This document shows, in pieces, positions 1-8,932 of a DNA stretch of 64,000 nucleotides. The notes beneath the pieces were generated by a model. That model was given only the letters and a program-made list of their open reading frames with translations. It did no database searches and was not told the DNA's origin. Each line of letters starts with the position of its first letter. Position 1 is the first letter of the stretch. A program made the translations under genes and the position numbers. The DNA is from Rhodoferax ferrireducens T118 (GTDB taxonomy: Bacteria; Pseudomonadota; Gammaproteobacteria; Burkholderiales; Burkholderiaceae_C), in the NCBI RefSeq assembly GCF_000013605.1, contig NC_007908.1:992001-1056000 (forward strand), given 5' to 3'.

Positions 1-48
1 CGGGCAGGCATTTCAAGAAAATCATCGTCGGGAATGGGCATCTGACGG

Positions 49-165
49 CCAATATGAATGACTGCTGGCAGGTCGGCACAAGTCGAAAATTGAACCGCCA
101 GAGAACTGCCCTTGGTGAGCGGCAGCAATGTGTCTTAAACAGTCGGCCACCCGGAAAACTGCCCA
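49..165 (+). repeat. Degenerate intergenic repeat, copy A
   Basis: This stretch matches 15391-15510 in the same orientation. Both share blocks such as a 'gactgctggcaggtcg' core, 'tcgaaaattgaaccgc' and 'ggtgagcggc.gcaatgtgtctta'. It contains no convincing gene, and the only reading frame through it (from 54) follows the repeat. It lies just left of the IS5-family element. The first 48 bases may be the end of an upstream gene but are too short to judge. Confidence 0.6.
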
Positions 166-227
166 ACACCCAGGCCAGTGACTCGTTAAGACACGCTGAT
201 GTTGACGGGGTTATAGTGATCGACAAT

Positions 228-1391
228 TTAAGGCTATGGTGAATAGGTAGGGTCAAAGCGCAGGCATGGGCGTGCGACAACAAGGTTTTGCGAAATTGAA
301 GGTAATTTCAGCGACTTTGTGCCCCCATTTGGTCTGCTGGGCGGGCCTATTGGCCCGATTTCTCGCCTCATGGGCGCACCTGTGCCATCAGTCTTTGGCG
401 ACTGAGGTAAATGTTGGCCAACGCCAATGCGGTGAACGCCCGCGTGGCGTTCTTTTGAAGACCACGATAACGCACCTTGCCAAACCCCCACAGGCGCTTA
501 ACGACACCAAAGACATGCTCCACGCGTGAGCGGATGCGTGACTTGTTGCGGTTCTTGGCACGCACTGCCTTATCAATGATTCCGGCGTAACGGGTGCGCT
601 GGTTGGTGAAGTCTTTGGCCTTGGGTGCCTTGCTGGCAATCAGATCCTTCTGGCTGGCATAGGCCGAATCACCATAGACGCGCTGCTCGTTACCGTGCAG
701 CAGATCGGGCAACGGATGCTTGTCATGAACATTGGCCGGCGTCACCACTGCGCTGTGGGCCAAGCCGCTTTGGCTATCCACTCCAATGTGGAGTTTCATC
801 CCGAAATACCACTGCTGGCCCTTGCGGGTCTGGTGCATTTCGGGGTCACGCGCCTTGTCTGTGTTCTTGGTCGAACTCGGCGCTCCAATGATGGTCGCAT
901 CTACGATGGTGCCGGTATTGACCTTGAACCCACGCGCCTGCAGTTCCTTGCCAACCTTGGCAAATAGTTCCTCGCCCAGTTTGTTGTCATTGAGAAGCTT
1001 GCGAAACTTCGTGATGGTCGTTGAGTCGGGTACGGGCTCGCGCCCAAGGTCAATGCCTACGAAGCGGCGCAGACTGGCGCTGTCATACGGCGCCTCCTCG
1101 CAGGCCAGATCAGCAAGGTTGAACCAATGTTGGATGAAATGGATGCGCAGCATACGCTCAAGACCGATGGGAGGACGCCCATTGCCTGCCTTCGGGTAGT
1201 GGGGTTCAATGACTTCGCACAGAGCGACCCATGGGACGATGGCCTCCATCGTCTTCAAGAACTCGTCACGCCTCGTGGGCTTGCGGTAGTTCTCGAACGT
1301 CTGGTCGGCTGCCATGGCGAGGGTTTGTTGTTTCATCGGCAGATAACGCTTCACTCACCTCGGGCGTGGACCTTAATCATCAAAGCCTTAA
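228..1391 (-). mobile_element. IS5-family insertion sequence (complete, about 1.16 kb)
   Basis: Imperfect terminal inverted repeats bracket one transposase gene. The left end begins ttaaggctatggtgaat at 228. The reverse complement of the right end (1372-1391) begins ttaaggctttgatgatt, giving about 16 of 20 matches. I cannot see a clear target-site duplication outside these ends, so they may be off by a few bases. The transposase is undamaged. The element sits between a degenerate repeat on the left and a thioredoxin-like gene on the right. Confidence 0.75.
368..1336 (-). CDS. IS5-family transposase
   Basis: DDE transposase of 322 residues, the usual size for the IS5 family, and the only gene of the surrounding element. 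The N-terminal region has the IS5-type dimerisation segment (RMLRIHFIQHWFNLAD). The catalytic triad is visible in the blocks TIVDATII (first Asp), YGDSAYAS (second Asp) and RSRVEHVFGVVKR (Glu), in the right order and spacing. An in-frame GTG at 1354 would add six residues. I prefer the ATG at 1336 because the product then begins like other IS5 transposases. There is no stop or frameshift, so the element may still be active. Confidence 0.93.
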   Translation of the reverse strand: MKQQTLAMAADQTFENYRKPTRRDEFLKTMEAIVPWVALCEVIEPHYPKAGNGRPPIGLERMLRIHFIQHWFNLADLACEEAPYDSASLRRFVGIDLGREPVPDSTTITKFRKLLNDNKLGEELFAKVGKELQARGFKVNTGTIVDATIIGAPSSTKNTDKARDPEMHQTRKGQQWYFGMKLHIGVDSQSGLAHSAVVTPANVHDKHPLPDLLHGNEQRVYGDSAYASQKDLIASKAPKAKDFTNQRTRYAGIIDKAVRAKNRNKSRIRSRVEHVFGVVKRLWGFGKVRYRGLQKNATRAFTALALANIYLSRQRLMAQVRP

Positions 1392-1424
1392 GCCTTTATA
1401 TATTCGTAGGCAGCTTGCAGTCTT

Positions 1425-1763
1425 ATGACAATGAACGAAGTGTATGCCGGGATCGAACCCGCGCGCGCGGAAATCGACATGCTCGAAGGGCCCACCATGC
1501 TTGAGTTTGGCAGCCCGTCGTGCGGGTACTGTCGCGCCGCCCAACCGCTGCTGGCCTCCGCTTTTTCCGATCACCCGAACGTGCGCCGTATCAAAATCGC
1601 TGACGGTAGCGGCCGACCTCTTGGGCGTTCATTCAAAGTGAAGCTTTGGCCTACGTTGGTATTTCTCAGTAATGGCCGGGAAATCGCGCGCTTGGTTCGA
1701 ACTGGTGACGCGGGCGCGATCCGCAGAGCCCTCGCGCAGATCGAATCATCGCCCCTGGCTTGA
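1425..1763 (+). CDS. Thioredoxin-family protein
   Basis: Protein of 112 residues with a thioredoxin fold. The active-site motif C33-G-Y-C36 follows a typical beta strand (TMLEFGSPSCGYC), and the cis-proline loop appears later as LWPTLVF. The strand after it (FLSNGREIARLVRTGD) is also typical. There is no signal peptide, so it is probably a cytoplasmic thiol-disulfide reductase or a redox partner. The CGYC motif differs from the CGPC of standard thioredoxin, so TrxA function is not assured. A second start codon lies two codons downstream at 1431. No strong ribosome binding site is visible. The IS5 element ends only about 35 bases upstream, so its original promoter may have been displaced. Confidence 0.8.
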   Translation: MTMNEVYAGIEPARAEIDMLEGPTMLEFGSPSCGYCRAAQPLLASAFSDHPNVRRIKIADGSGRPLGRSFKVKLWPTLVFLSNGREIARLVRTGDAGAIRRALAQIESSPLA

Positions 1764-1878
1764 CCGCACTCCAGTGGGTCCAGCAGACCCCGTCCACTGA
1801 CAACAAGATCCAGAACACGGCCAACGGCAATGGTAAGCCCACTTCAAGAATCACTGCCGCCTCTGATAGTAGGTAATC

Positions 1879-2687
1879 TTGAAAAATTCTTCTCGCTTGA
1901 TACGAACCGGTCTTGTGGCCTGCCTTGTCCATGTTTCTCAAGCTGGACTTGCGCAGGACAGTTCTCAGATCTCCGAAGTCCCGAGCAGGAGCTGGGCTAG
2001 CGCTCCAAGACACTCAGCCGGAATCGCTCCGAACCCGGTGCAACTGGTCGACCTCGCCATCGTTCAGGTCTATGCCGCTCCGACTTATGGCTGGCGAGGC
2101 TACTTTGCGGTGCATCCCTGGATCATCTACAAGCGCAGGGGCGAGACGGCCTACACCCGTTACGACGTGGTCGGCTGGCGTGCTCCCCAGGTGCTGCCGC
2201 GCAACTACGCCCTGCCTGACGGACTCTGGTACGGAGCACCCCCTGAGCTTTTAGTGGACCACCGAGGAAAAGACGCTGAATCCATGATCGATGACATCGA
2301 AGCCGCGATGCTCAGCTACCCCTACGCCGGCCGATACCGCAGTTACCCTGGCCCCAACAGCAATACATTCTTGGCGCACATCGGGCGACAGGTGCCGGCG
2401 CTCAAGCTCGACTTGCCCGCCAATGCCATCGGCAAGGACTACAGGCCGTTGACGAGCCCGGTGGGCATGTCTCCGTCCGGCTCTGGTCTGCAAATCTCGC
2501 TGCTGGGCTTGCTTGGCGTGAGCGTGGGGGGCAAGAAGGGCTGGAATTCAATATGCTGGGTCTGAATTTTGGGATTGACCTCAATGCGCCGGCGCTGCGA
2601 TTGCCCTTCTGGGGACGTTTAGGATCTAAGCATGCGGCCACGCCTAGCCCCGTGTCGAGTCCAGACCGCGAACTGACTTATCAATGA
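1879..2687 (+). pseudogene. DUF3750 family protein, frameshifted near the C-terminus
   Basis: The first 219 or so codons encode a secreted or periplasmic protein with a signal-like N-terminus (LVACLVHVSQAGLAQ) and the hallmarks of DUF3750: VQVYAAPTYGWRGYFAVHPWI, YTRYDVVGW, LWYGAPPELL, YPGPNSNTFLAHI and LPANAIGKDY. Its function is unknown. The frame then closes at 2565. The conserved family ending continues in the next frame (GLEFNMLGLNFGIDL, then ALRLPFWGRLGS) to a stop at 2685-2687. The switch falls in a run of six Gs (2526-2531); seven Gs would restore one frame. This is either a sequencing error or a real recent mutation. Start is a TTG at 1879 behind AGGT. Confidence 0.78.
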
Positions 2688-2818
2688 TACGGTGCCTGGT
2701 TGGTGGCGCAGCAGGGGCGCATGGGAAGAATTTTGGGGTAGCGAGCAGGGCGTAGCAATCAAATTTTCTTGGCGATTTGCCGCCTATCATTGAGCTCCAA
2801 TCACACAGGAGCAACTTC

Positions 2819-3451
2819 GTGCAATTCGACCCTGCCCTTCAATCAAACGCAGACAACTACAAACTGTTGACCAACTTGGTGGTGCCTCGCCCTATCGCGT
2901 GGGTTACCAGCCAAAGTCAATCTGGCATTGTGAATCTGGCCCCGTTCAGCTTTTTCAATGCTGTTGGCAGCAATCCCCTTTATGTGGTCGTCAGCGTCGG
3001 CAAGCGCGACAACGGTGAACTCAAGGACACGGCAAAGAACATTCTGTCCAGCGGCGAGTTTGTGGTGAATATGGTGACTGAAGAACTTTTTGGCGCCATG
3101 AACATATCGGCTGCTGATTTTCCTCCGGACCAAAGTGAACTGGAGGCGACACGCCTGGAAACCGCGCCCTCGGTTCACGTAAAGACACCTCGTGTGGCCA
3201 AGGCTCAAGTCAGTCTTGAATGCAAGCTGTTCAGTTCGCAGGCGCTGGGTGACAACACACTGTTCATCGGGGAGGTGGTCATGTTTCATGTTGCAGACCA
3301 TCTGATGGGTCCGCGCTTTCACGTCAACAACTTTGCGCCATTGGGCAGGCTCGGCTCGCCTTCTGTTTACTGTCGCACCACTGATCGGTTTGACATTGCG
3401 CGTATCTCATTCACAGGATGGCTGAACAAGGACAAGGCGCCAGGTAGCTAG
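2819..3451 (+). CDS. Flavin reductase family protein (FMN-binding)
   Basis: Protein of 210 residues of the flavin reductase-like split-barrel family, which binds FMN and often reduces flavin with NAD(P)H for a partner monooxygenase. Supporting blocks are VVPRPIAWVTSQSQSGIVNLAPFSFFNAV near the N-terminus, PLYVVVSVGKRDNGELKDTAKNI, FVVNMV, and the family-typical SLECKLF and FIGEVVMFHV strands. The start is taken as GTG at 2819 because AGGAG lies seven bases upstream and the protein then begins VQFDPALQ, as relatives do. No partner oxygenase is nearby, so the physiological role is open. It appears to be a single-gene transcription unit. Confidence 0.85.
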   Translation: MQFDPALQSNADNYKLLTNLVVPRPIAWVTSQSQSGIVNLAPFSFFNAVGSNPLYVVVSVGKRDNGELKDTAKNILSSGEFVVNMVTEELFGAMNISAADFPPDQSELEATRLETAPSVHVKTPRVAKAQVSLECKLFSSQALGDNTLFIGEVVMFHVADHLMGPRFHVNNFAPLGRLGSPSVYCRTTDRFDIARISFTGWLNKDKAPGS

Positions 3452-3860
3452 GTCCCACACGACATAGCGGAACAGGGAGTTACATGCAACGTCGTGAAAA
3501 CGCGTCTGGTTCAAATCGGCACTCAGTGGATGCGTATTGGGTTGGCTGGCGGTGGCGCTTGGCGGGAGTGGAATTGGGAAATTGAGTGGCTGCAATGGAG
3601 CGGAATGTAATTCGGCAGTGCAGCGGTTGCCGACATAGGTCTGCCTAAAATGCTCGCTCGATACATGACCATCACCCCAATACCCTGACCGTCAGCAATC
3701 CGGTGTCGATTTCGAGGATCGCTGCACCCGCCAACGACCAGGAGCAGCTATTGGGGCCTGTTGCCCCATTGCTGTCGGTAAGCGAAGCAATTTTTCAATA
3801 TCGGTCGTTCACTCCGTTAGGGCGGAATATGCCATCGCTGCCCTGCGCGTCCACGATGGC
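3452..3860. other. Non-coding stretch with a degenerate repeat
   Basis: No supportable gene is seen. The right part (3611-3742) is an inverted copy of the dispersed repeat at 28957-29090. The left part (3452-3610) holds only short open frames without recognisable motifs. Confidence 0.5.
3611..3742 (-). repeat. Degenerate intergenic repeat, copy B (inverted)
   Basis: The reverse complement of this stretch aligns along about 130 bases with 28957-29090. Shared blocks include tcctggtcgttgg, gcagcgatcctcgaaatc, attgctgacggtc, and ctatgtcgg near the far end, with scattered substitutions and small gaps. It abuts the ruined end of the glycerate-kinase remnant, as if insertion or recombination there removed the rest of that gene. 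Confidence 0.75.
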
Positions 3861-4145
3861 TCAGAAACGCCGTGCACAATCAGCATAAAACAGGTGTCCA
3901 CGATCGCTGAAATGCGCACTCCCGCGATCTGCTTCAATCTCATTGACCCGCGCTATAGCCGCCGATGCCGTGCCTGCGCCGATCACGATGGTTCTGCCTT
4001 TGGGCGGTGTTGGCAGGTGGGCCGGTAGGCACAGCGCCAGTTGAGCTGCGGCCACCGCGGCGTCAAAAAGTTGATGCAGCAAGGCGCGTTGATCAAGCTG
4101 CCCGCTTGGCGGAGGGGTTAAACGAGTCATGGCCGTGGAAACCAT
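3861..4145 (-). pseudogene. Glycerate 2-kinase / hydroxypyruvate reductase remnant (N-terminal piece)
   Basis: The first 60 or so residues match the N-terminus of the GckA/TtuD glycerate kinase family: RALLHQLFDAAVAAAQ, then LPTPPKGRTIVIGAGTASAA, which is the family's nucleotide-binding GAGKAS-type loop with Lys changed to Thr. Intact members have more than 400 residues. Here similarity stops soon after and the frame runs into repeat-like sequence. The active enzyme would convert glycerate to 2-phosphoglycerate, which fits a sugar-acid neighbourhood, but this copy cannot be functional. Likely start is the ATG at 4130. Confidence 0.7.
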
Positions 4146-4230
4146 TGTTATGCAAATATAGGCTTCATGCGCTTGTATTGTTTTCGCTAGAAGCTATATA
4201 TTTAATAGCAATCAAGATTCCGGGTTCGCG

Positions 4231-5283
4231 TTAATGGGCCGGTGGCGAGTACTTGCTGATCGCCTCCCACAAGCCGTTCAGGTAGACGGCTCCCAGCGCG
4301 CGGTCATACAGCCCGTAGCCAGGTTTGCCGGTCTCACCCCAGATCATGCGGCCATGGTCCGGTCGCACATAACCCTCGAAACCGATGTCGTGGTAGGCCT
4401 TGACGATGGCCGCCATGTCCAGCGAACCGTCGCAGGACCGGTGGGTGGATTCATAAAACGTCCCGTCCGGCTCCACCTTGACATTGCGCAGGTGGCCAAA
4501 GTGGATTCGGCCCTGGCTGCCGAATTCGCGCACCAATGCTTCAACGTTGTTGCACAAATCAGCGCCGAGCGAGCCCGAACACAGAGTCAAGCCGTTGGCT
4601 GTTGAGTCAACAATGTTGACCAGGCGCTGCAAGTCTTCGCGGTTCTTGACGATGCGCGGCAAGCCAAAAATGGGGCGCGGCGGGTCGTCCGGATGCATGG
4701 CCATCTTGATACCCACTCCTTCAGCGACCGGGATGATGGCCTTGAGGAAGTATTCGAGGTTGGTCCACAGAGTTTCCTCATTCACCGCTTTGTACTCGGC
4801 CAGCAAGCTTTTGAGCTGTTCCGGTTTGTAGCTGGCGTCCCAGCCGGGCAGGGCGATGCCTTTTTCCGGATCAATCTTGGCAACCGCCCTGGCGTCGAAC
4901 GCCAGGGTGAAAGAGCCGTCAGGCAGCTCCTTGGCCATTTCGGTGCGGGTCCAGTCAAATACTGGCATGAAGTTGTAGCAGATCACTTTCACACCCACCG
5001 CCGCACAATGGCGGATGTTTTGCTGAAAGTTGGCAATGAGGCGGTCCCGCGTCGGCTTGCCCAACTTGATGTCTTCGTGGGTAGGCACACTTTCAACCAC
5101 TTCAAACTTCAGCCCTGCGCCTTCAATGCGCGCACGCAGTGCTTGCAGCTTGTCCAGGGGCCAGACCTCGCCCACCGGTATGTCGTAAATGGCGGAGACT
5201 ATGCCATACAGGCCGGGGATCTGGCGGATGTATTCGAGCTTGACGGGGTCAGTATCGCCATACCAGCGAAAGGTCATTTTCAA
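4231..5283 (-). CDS. uxuA: Mannonate dehydratase
   Basis: Enzyme of 350 residues that dehydrates D-mannonate to 2-keto-3-deoxy-D-gluconate in hexuronate breakdown. Family blocks are all present: MTFRWYG at the N-terminus, [36 protein letters not shown], and [11 protein letters not shown] near the C-terminus. These carry the His, Cys and Asp ligands for the divalent metal in the TIM barrel. The length is normal for the shorter proteobacterial form. The start is taken as TTG at 5283 (GGAG nine bases upstream), giving MKMTFRWYG, which lines up with the E. coli start; an ATG two codons later is possible. It is transcribed away from the dgo genes, and its KDG product links it to the kinases and aldolases nearby. 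Confidence 0.93.
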   Translation of the reverse strand: MKMTFRWYGDTDPVKLEYIRQIPGLYGIVSAIYDIPVGEVWPLDKLQALRARIEGAGLKFEVVESVPTHEDIKLGKPTRDRLIANFQQNIRHCAAVGVKVICYNFMPVFDWTRTEMAKELPDGSFTLAFDARAVAKIDPEKGIALPGWDASYKPEQLKSLLAEYKAVNEETLWTNLEYFLKAIIPVAEGVGIKMAMHPDDPPRPIFGLPRIVKNREDLQRLVNIVDSTANGLTLCSGSLGADLCNNVEALVREFGSQGRIHFGHLRNVKVEPDGTFYESTHRSCDGSLDMAAIVKAYHDIGFEGYVRPDHGRMIWGETGKPGYGLYDRALGAVYLNGLWEAISKYSPPAH

Positions 5284-5302
5284 GGAGCTGCTCCAAGGGG
5301 GT

Positions 5303-5524
5303 GTGATGCCAATGTATCACGAAGCTGTTGCGGCTCCAGCCAGGAAATTTGAAGTGGTCATTTCCGTGGTTGCCAAAGACAAAAACGGTGTGGACAAATG
5401 GATTGAGCTGGAGGTCGTGTTCGATGATGGCCGACCGACCTTTGATGTTCTCGCAAAAGCAAACTGCCCGGCGATGAAGGTGCACCGCCAAGTCGGCGTT
5501 CAGGGGAAGGACGCGGTCAATTGA
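5303..5524 (+). CDS. Small hypothetical protein
   Basis: Possible 73-residue product, divergent from uxuA. I do not recognise the family. The codons show a strong purine-first bias and the product looks protein-like ([36 protein letters not shown]), which favours the plus strand over the overlapping minus frame at 5249-5530. There is no signal peptide, membrane segment or clear ribosome binding site. A longer form from 5189 would overlap uxuA and is unlikely. It may be the remnant of a larger gene. Confidence 0.35.
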   Translation: MMPMYHEAVAAPARKFEVVISVVAKDKNGVDKWIELEVVFDDGRPTFDVLAKANCPAMKVHRQVGVQGKDAVN

Positions 5525-5862
5525 TCGCATACAATGGTTTGCGAACGGGTCTCGTCCATGTCGATCTCCATGTAGGACATGATCGACCCAAACCCGCAGT
5601 TAGGGTTCGTACCTCATTGGCATCACGGACATCGCTTGAGCCTTGAATAATCCGATCTCCGCGCCGTCGGCGGCGAAGCCGCGAACGACACTACGATCCT
5701 GACTGTGGTAGTAGATACGTAGTTCCCGTCAGAGAAACTCCGCAGTGCTGGTCAGTACTGCGTTGGTGTACCGGTGTGGCTTAAGTGACTCAGACTTGTT
5801 GGGGTTTGCCTGTAATAAAGTACGCAAAATTTCTTGCAGCCGAATCTTTTTCGAACAAACCG
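5525..5862. other. Intergenic region upstream of dgoK
   Basis: No gene is supported. A short inverted repeat, cgcagt-N10-actgcg, lies at about 5741-5762, 100 bases before the likely dgoK start, and could be an operator. This is only a weak visual match. Confidence 0.35.
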
Positions 5863-6918
5863 ATGAATCAGGCACGGTGTCAAACACAGCTAATCGCACT
5901 CGACTGGGGCACCTCGTCATTGCGGGCTTATCGCCTCGGTGCTGCCGGTCGGGTATTAGAGTTGCGCTCGTTGCCGTGGGGCGTGATGAAGCTGCCGGAG
6001 GTCGTGCTACCCGAAAATTCCGGCGACGATGGAAAAGCGGGCTTTGAGTTTGCTTTTGAAGAGGCTTGCGGCGACTGGATCCGTGCGGCACCGCACGCCC
6101 CTGTGATCGCTGCCGGGATGGTCGGCAGCCGCCAGGGCTGGCGCGAAGCTCCCTATCTGTCGTTACCGATTGCGGTCGATCGAATCGGAAGCACGCTGAG
6201 CACAGTGCATACCCGAAACGGCCAGATCGTGCATATCGTCCCCGGCCTCATCGAGAACTCGGCACTGCCAAATGTCATGCGTGGCGAAGAAACCCAGGTG
6301 ATCGGCGCGCTCAGCATGCTCGATTTCGGTAAGACTCCGTCTCGCGCAGAACAACAAAATGAGCAGAACGAAATCCTGATCGGCTTGCCAGGCAGTCATT
6401 CCAAATGGGTACAGGTACGAATACAGCATCGTGAAGTACAAAGTCACATCGAACATTTCCACACATTCATGACGGGCGAGGTCTACGCAGCGCTATGCGA
6501 GCACACCATTTTGGGACGCGGCATGCCAACCAGCGATGTCAACGGTGACGATCATGCTGCGTTCGATCGCGGCGTCCTGGTACCTCAAACCCCGGCCGGA
6601 CGTGCCGGGGTGCTGTCGACCATCTTCAGCACACGCACACTGGGCCTGACTGGCGAACTGGATGGCGCGGGCCAGCGTGAATATCTTTCAGGGCTGCTAA
6701 TCGGCCATGAGGTAGCGGCATTGCAAGACTTGCTGGCGGAACAACGTCATCGGCCTGTGCGCGTCATACTGGTCGGTGATGCAGCATTGTGTGTTCGTTA
6801 CACGCGTGCCCTCCGAGCATATGGACTTGATCAGATCGAAGTAGCGGGGCAAGCGACCGAACGCGGCTTATGGCAACTGGCAATTGCTGCCGGTCTGCTT
6901 AGTTGCACACAGCCATAA
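5863..6918 (+). CDS. dgoK: 2-dehydro-3-deoxygalactonokinase
   Basis: Kinase of about 351 residues that phosphorylates 2-keto-3-deoxy-D-galactonate at C6 with ATP in the De Ley-Doudoroff galactonate pathway. Family blocks are LIALDWGTSSLRAYRL at the N-terminus (phosphate-binding loop), IAAGMVGSRQGWREAPYL, VPGLIENSALPNVMRGEETQ, LIGLPGSHSKWVQV and FHTFMTGEVYAAL. The open frame extends upstream to 5785, but relatives begin just before LIALDWG, so ATG 5863 is preferred; no strong ribosome binding site is visible. It is the first gene of dgoK-dgoA-dgoD: its TAA is followed directly by the aldolase. A second, diverged dgoK lies at 20527-21456. Confidence 0.92.
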   Translation: MNQARCQTQLIALDWGTSSLRAYRLGAAGRVLELRSLPWGVMKLPEVVLPENSGDDGKAGFEFAFEEACGDWIRAAPHAPVIAAGMVGSRQGWREAPYLSLPIAVDRIGSTLSTVHTRNGQIVHIVPGLIENSALPNVMRGEETQVIGALSMLDFGKTPSRAEQQNEQNEILIGLPGSHSKWVQVRIQHREVQSHIEHFHTFMTGEVYAALCEHTILGRGMPTSDVNGDDHAAFDRGVLVPQTPAGRAGVLSTIFSTRTLGLTGELDGAGQREYLSGLLIGHEVAALQDLLAEQRHRPVRVILVGDAALCVRYTRALRAYGLDQIEVAGQATERGLWQLAIAAGLLSCTQP

Positions 6919-6930
6919 TTGGACCATCAC

Positions 6931-7566
6931 ATGCTCAAAAACGCAATGCAACACTGTGGGCTGATCGCCATTCTGAGGGGGATTCGTCCGAATGAAGTCG
7001 CGGCCATTGGCCTAGCGCTGTATAAGGCCGGATTCAGAGTGATCGAAGTGCCGTTGAACTCCCCGCAACCATTTGAAAGCATACGTATATTGCGGGCGAC
7101 GCTGGCCGCAGACTGTATGGTCGGTGCCGGCACCGTACTGTCAACACCACAAGTTGCAGAAGTAAAAAATGCAGGAGGCGAAATCATCGTGATGCCGCAC
7201 AGCGACGTCAAAGTGATCGGTGCTGCCAAAAAGGCTGCAATGGCCTGCGCTCCAGGCGTGGCCACCCTGACCGAAGCATTTGCCGCGCTGGCCGCAGGCG
7301 CCGATGTACTGAAAATGTTTCCTGCCGAGCAACTCAGTCCAATCGTGGTCAAAGCATGGCGCGCGGTCATTCCGAGTGACGTTGCATTGATTCCAGTGGG
7401 CGGAATCACACCAGCAAATATGGCACCCTTTGTCGCTGCTGGTGCATCCGGCTTTGGCTTAGGCTCAGCGCTCTATAAGCCAGGTCTAAGCGCAATGCTG
7501 GTCGGCCAGAATGCCGACGAATTCATTGCCGCCTTGCGCTCCACGCAAAAGCAGAAATTAATCTGA
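6931..7566 (+). CDS. dgoA: 2-dehydro-3-deoxy-6-phosphogalactonate aldolase
   Basis: Class I aldolase of the KDPG/KDPGal family, about 211 residues, cleaving KDPGal to pyruvate and glyceraldehyde 3-phosphate. Visible blocks are LIAILRGIRPNEV, the catalytic-Glu strand RVIEVPLNSP, MVGAGTVLS, DVLKMFPAEQLSP with the Schiff-base lysine of the LKMFPAE motif, and IPVGGITPANMAPFVAAGASGFGLGSALY at the phosphate site. A TTG at 6919, immediately after the dgoK stop, would add four residues; ATG 6931 is the more usual start. It follows dgoK with almost no spacing, so co-translation is likely. A paralogue occurs at 19895-20530. Confidence 0.92.
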   Translation: MLKNAMQHCGLIAILRGIRPNEVAAIGLALYKAGFRVIEVPLNSPQPFESIRILRATLAADCMVGAGTVLSTPQVAEVKNAGGEIIVMPHSDVKVIGAAKKAAMACAPGVATLTEAFAALAAGADVLKMFPAEQLSPIVVKAWRAVIPSDVALIPVGGITPANMAPFVAAGASGFGLGSALYKPGLSAMLVGQNADEFIAALRSTQKQKLI

Positions 7567-7623
7567 TTCAAACAAAATTAGCGTGGCTATTGGCAGACGC
7601 ATTCATCAAGAAGAAAGCGAACA

Positions 7624-8772
7624 ATGAAAATCACCAAACTTACCACTTACATCGTGCCCCCGCGCTGGTGTTTTCTGAAAATTGAAACTGATGAAGGTGT
7701 GGTCGGCTGGGGCGAGCCGGTAGTTGAAGGCCGGGCGCACAGCGTTGCGGCTGCCGTTGAAGAGTTATCCGACTATCTAATCGGCAAGGACCCGCGCAAT
7801 ATCGAAGATCACTGGACCGTGTTGTATCGCGGAGGCTTTTATCGCGGCGGCGCAATCCACATGAGCGCGCTTGCCGGGATCGATCAGGCGCTATGGGATA
7901 TCAAGGGCAAAGCACTCGGAGTCTCGGTGAGCCAGCTGTTGGGCGGCCCGGTGCGCAACAGTATCCGCGTCTACTCTTGGATTGGTGGCGACCGCCCGGC
8001 CGATGTGGCAGCAGCCGCCAAAGATGCTGTGGCGCGCGGGTTTACTGCGGTCAAGATGAACGGAACGGAAGAATTGCAGTTCGTCGATTCGTATGAAAAA
8101 GTTGAAGCGGCCTTGGCCAATGTGGCGGCGGTGCGCGACGCAGTCGGTCTCCACGTCGGCATCGGCGTCGACTTTCACGGTCGGGTCCATAAGCCGATGG
8201 CCAAAGTCCTGATCAAGGAGCTGGATCAATACAAGCTGATGTTTATCGAAGAGCCAGTACTCAGTGAAAACTACGAGGCATTAAAGGAACTGGCGCCGTT
8301 GACCAACACCCCAATCGCTCTCGGTGAGCGACTCTATTCGCGCTGGGATTTCAAACGAATTCTCAGCGACGGCTATATCGACGTCATCCAGCCGGATGTC
8401 TCGCATGCCGGCGGTATCACGGAAACCCGCAAGATTGCCACCATGGCCGAAGCCTACGACGTCGCAGTTGCGCTGCACTGCCCGCTCGGCCCGATAGCGC
8501 TGGCCGCGTGTCTGCAAGTCGATGCCGTGTCGTACAACGCCTTCATCCAAGAGCAAAGCCTGGGCATCCACTACAACCAAAGCAATGACTTGCTGGACTA
8601 TCTGACACAGCCGGAAGTCTTTGCCTACGATAAAGGCTATGTGACGATCCCGCAAGGTCCGGGATTGGGGATTGAAATCAATGAAGAATACGTCAAGGAG
8701 CGCGCCGCTATCGGCCACCGCTGGCGCAACCCAATCTGGCGCCATAGGGATGGCAGCTTCGCCGAATGGTAG
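7624..8772 (+). CDS. dgoD: Galactonate dehydratase
   Basis: Enolase-superfamily dehydratase of 382 residues that converts D-galactonate to 2-keto-3-deoxy-D-galactonate. The magnesium ligands and acid/base residues are in the expected places: GVDFHGRVH (Asp and His), MFIEEPV (Glu), [11 protein letters not shown] (Glu), and the His in [16 protein letters not shown] that follows [14 protein letters not shown]. Length matches E. coli DgoD. ATG 7624 follows an A/G-rich ribosome binding region (aagaagaaag). It completes the dgoKAD operon: dehydration, phosphorylation and aldol cleavage are all encoded here. The adjacent ABC importer on the opposite strand may supply the substrate. Confidence 0.94.
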   Translation: MKITKLTTYIVPPRWCFLKIETDEGVVGWGEPVVEGRAHSVAAAVEELSDYLIGKDPRNIEDHWTVLYRGGFYRGGAIHMSALAGIDQALWDIKGKALGVSVSQLLGGPVRNSIRVYSWIGGDRPADVAAAAKDAVARGFTAVKMNGTEELQFVDSYEKVEAALANVAAVRDAVGLHVGIGVDFHGRVHKPMAKVLIKELDQYKLMFIEEPVLSENYEALKELAPLTNTPIALGERLYSRWDFKRILSDGYIDVIQPDVSHAGGITETRKIATMAEAYDVAVALHCPLGPIALAACLQVDAVSYNAFIQEQSLGIHYNQSNDLLDYLTQPEVFAYDKGYVTIPQGPGLGIEINEEYVKERAAIGHRWRNPIWRHRDGSFAEW

Positions 8773-8932
8773 AAATACAGTTTCTGAAATTGGCTAGTTG
8801 CCGCAAGGGGAAGAACCGAGGTCCTCTGTCTGAGACGATGTGGCCTGTGCGCCACGCTGCAACGCTTTCCTCTAGCCGGTCGCGGCGTGACAAACCTGAT
8901 CGGAAGGCCGGTTCCAGGGTCTGGGGGGCGAA

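Noticed and set aside
5284..5294. A regulatory hairpin ggagctgctcc over the uxuA ribosome binding site
   Set aside because: The five-base stem would leave a one-base loop, so a stable hairpin is unlikely.
5249..5530. A minus-strand frame of 93 codons upstream of uxuA
   Set aside because: Codon pattern favours the plus-strand frame in this place, and the product matches nothing.
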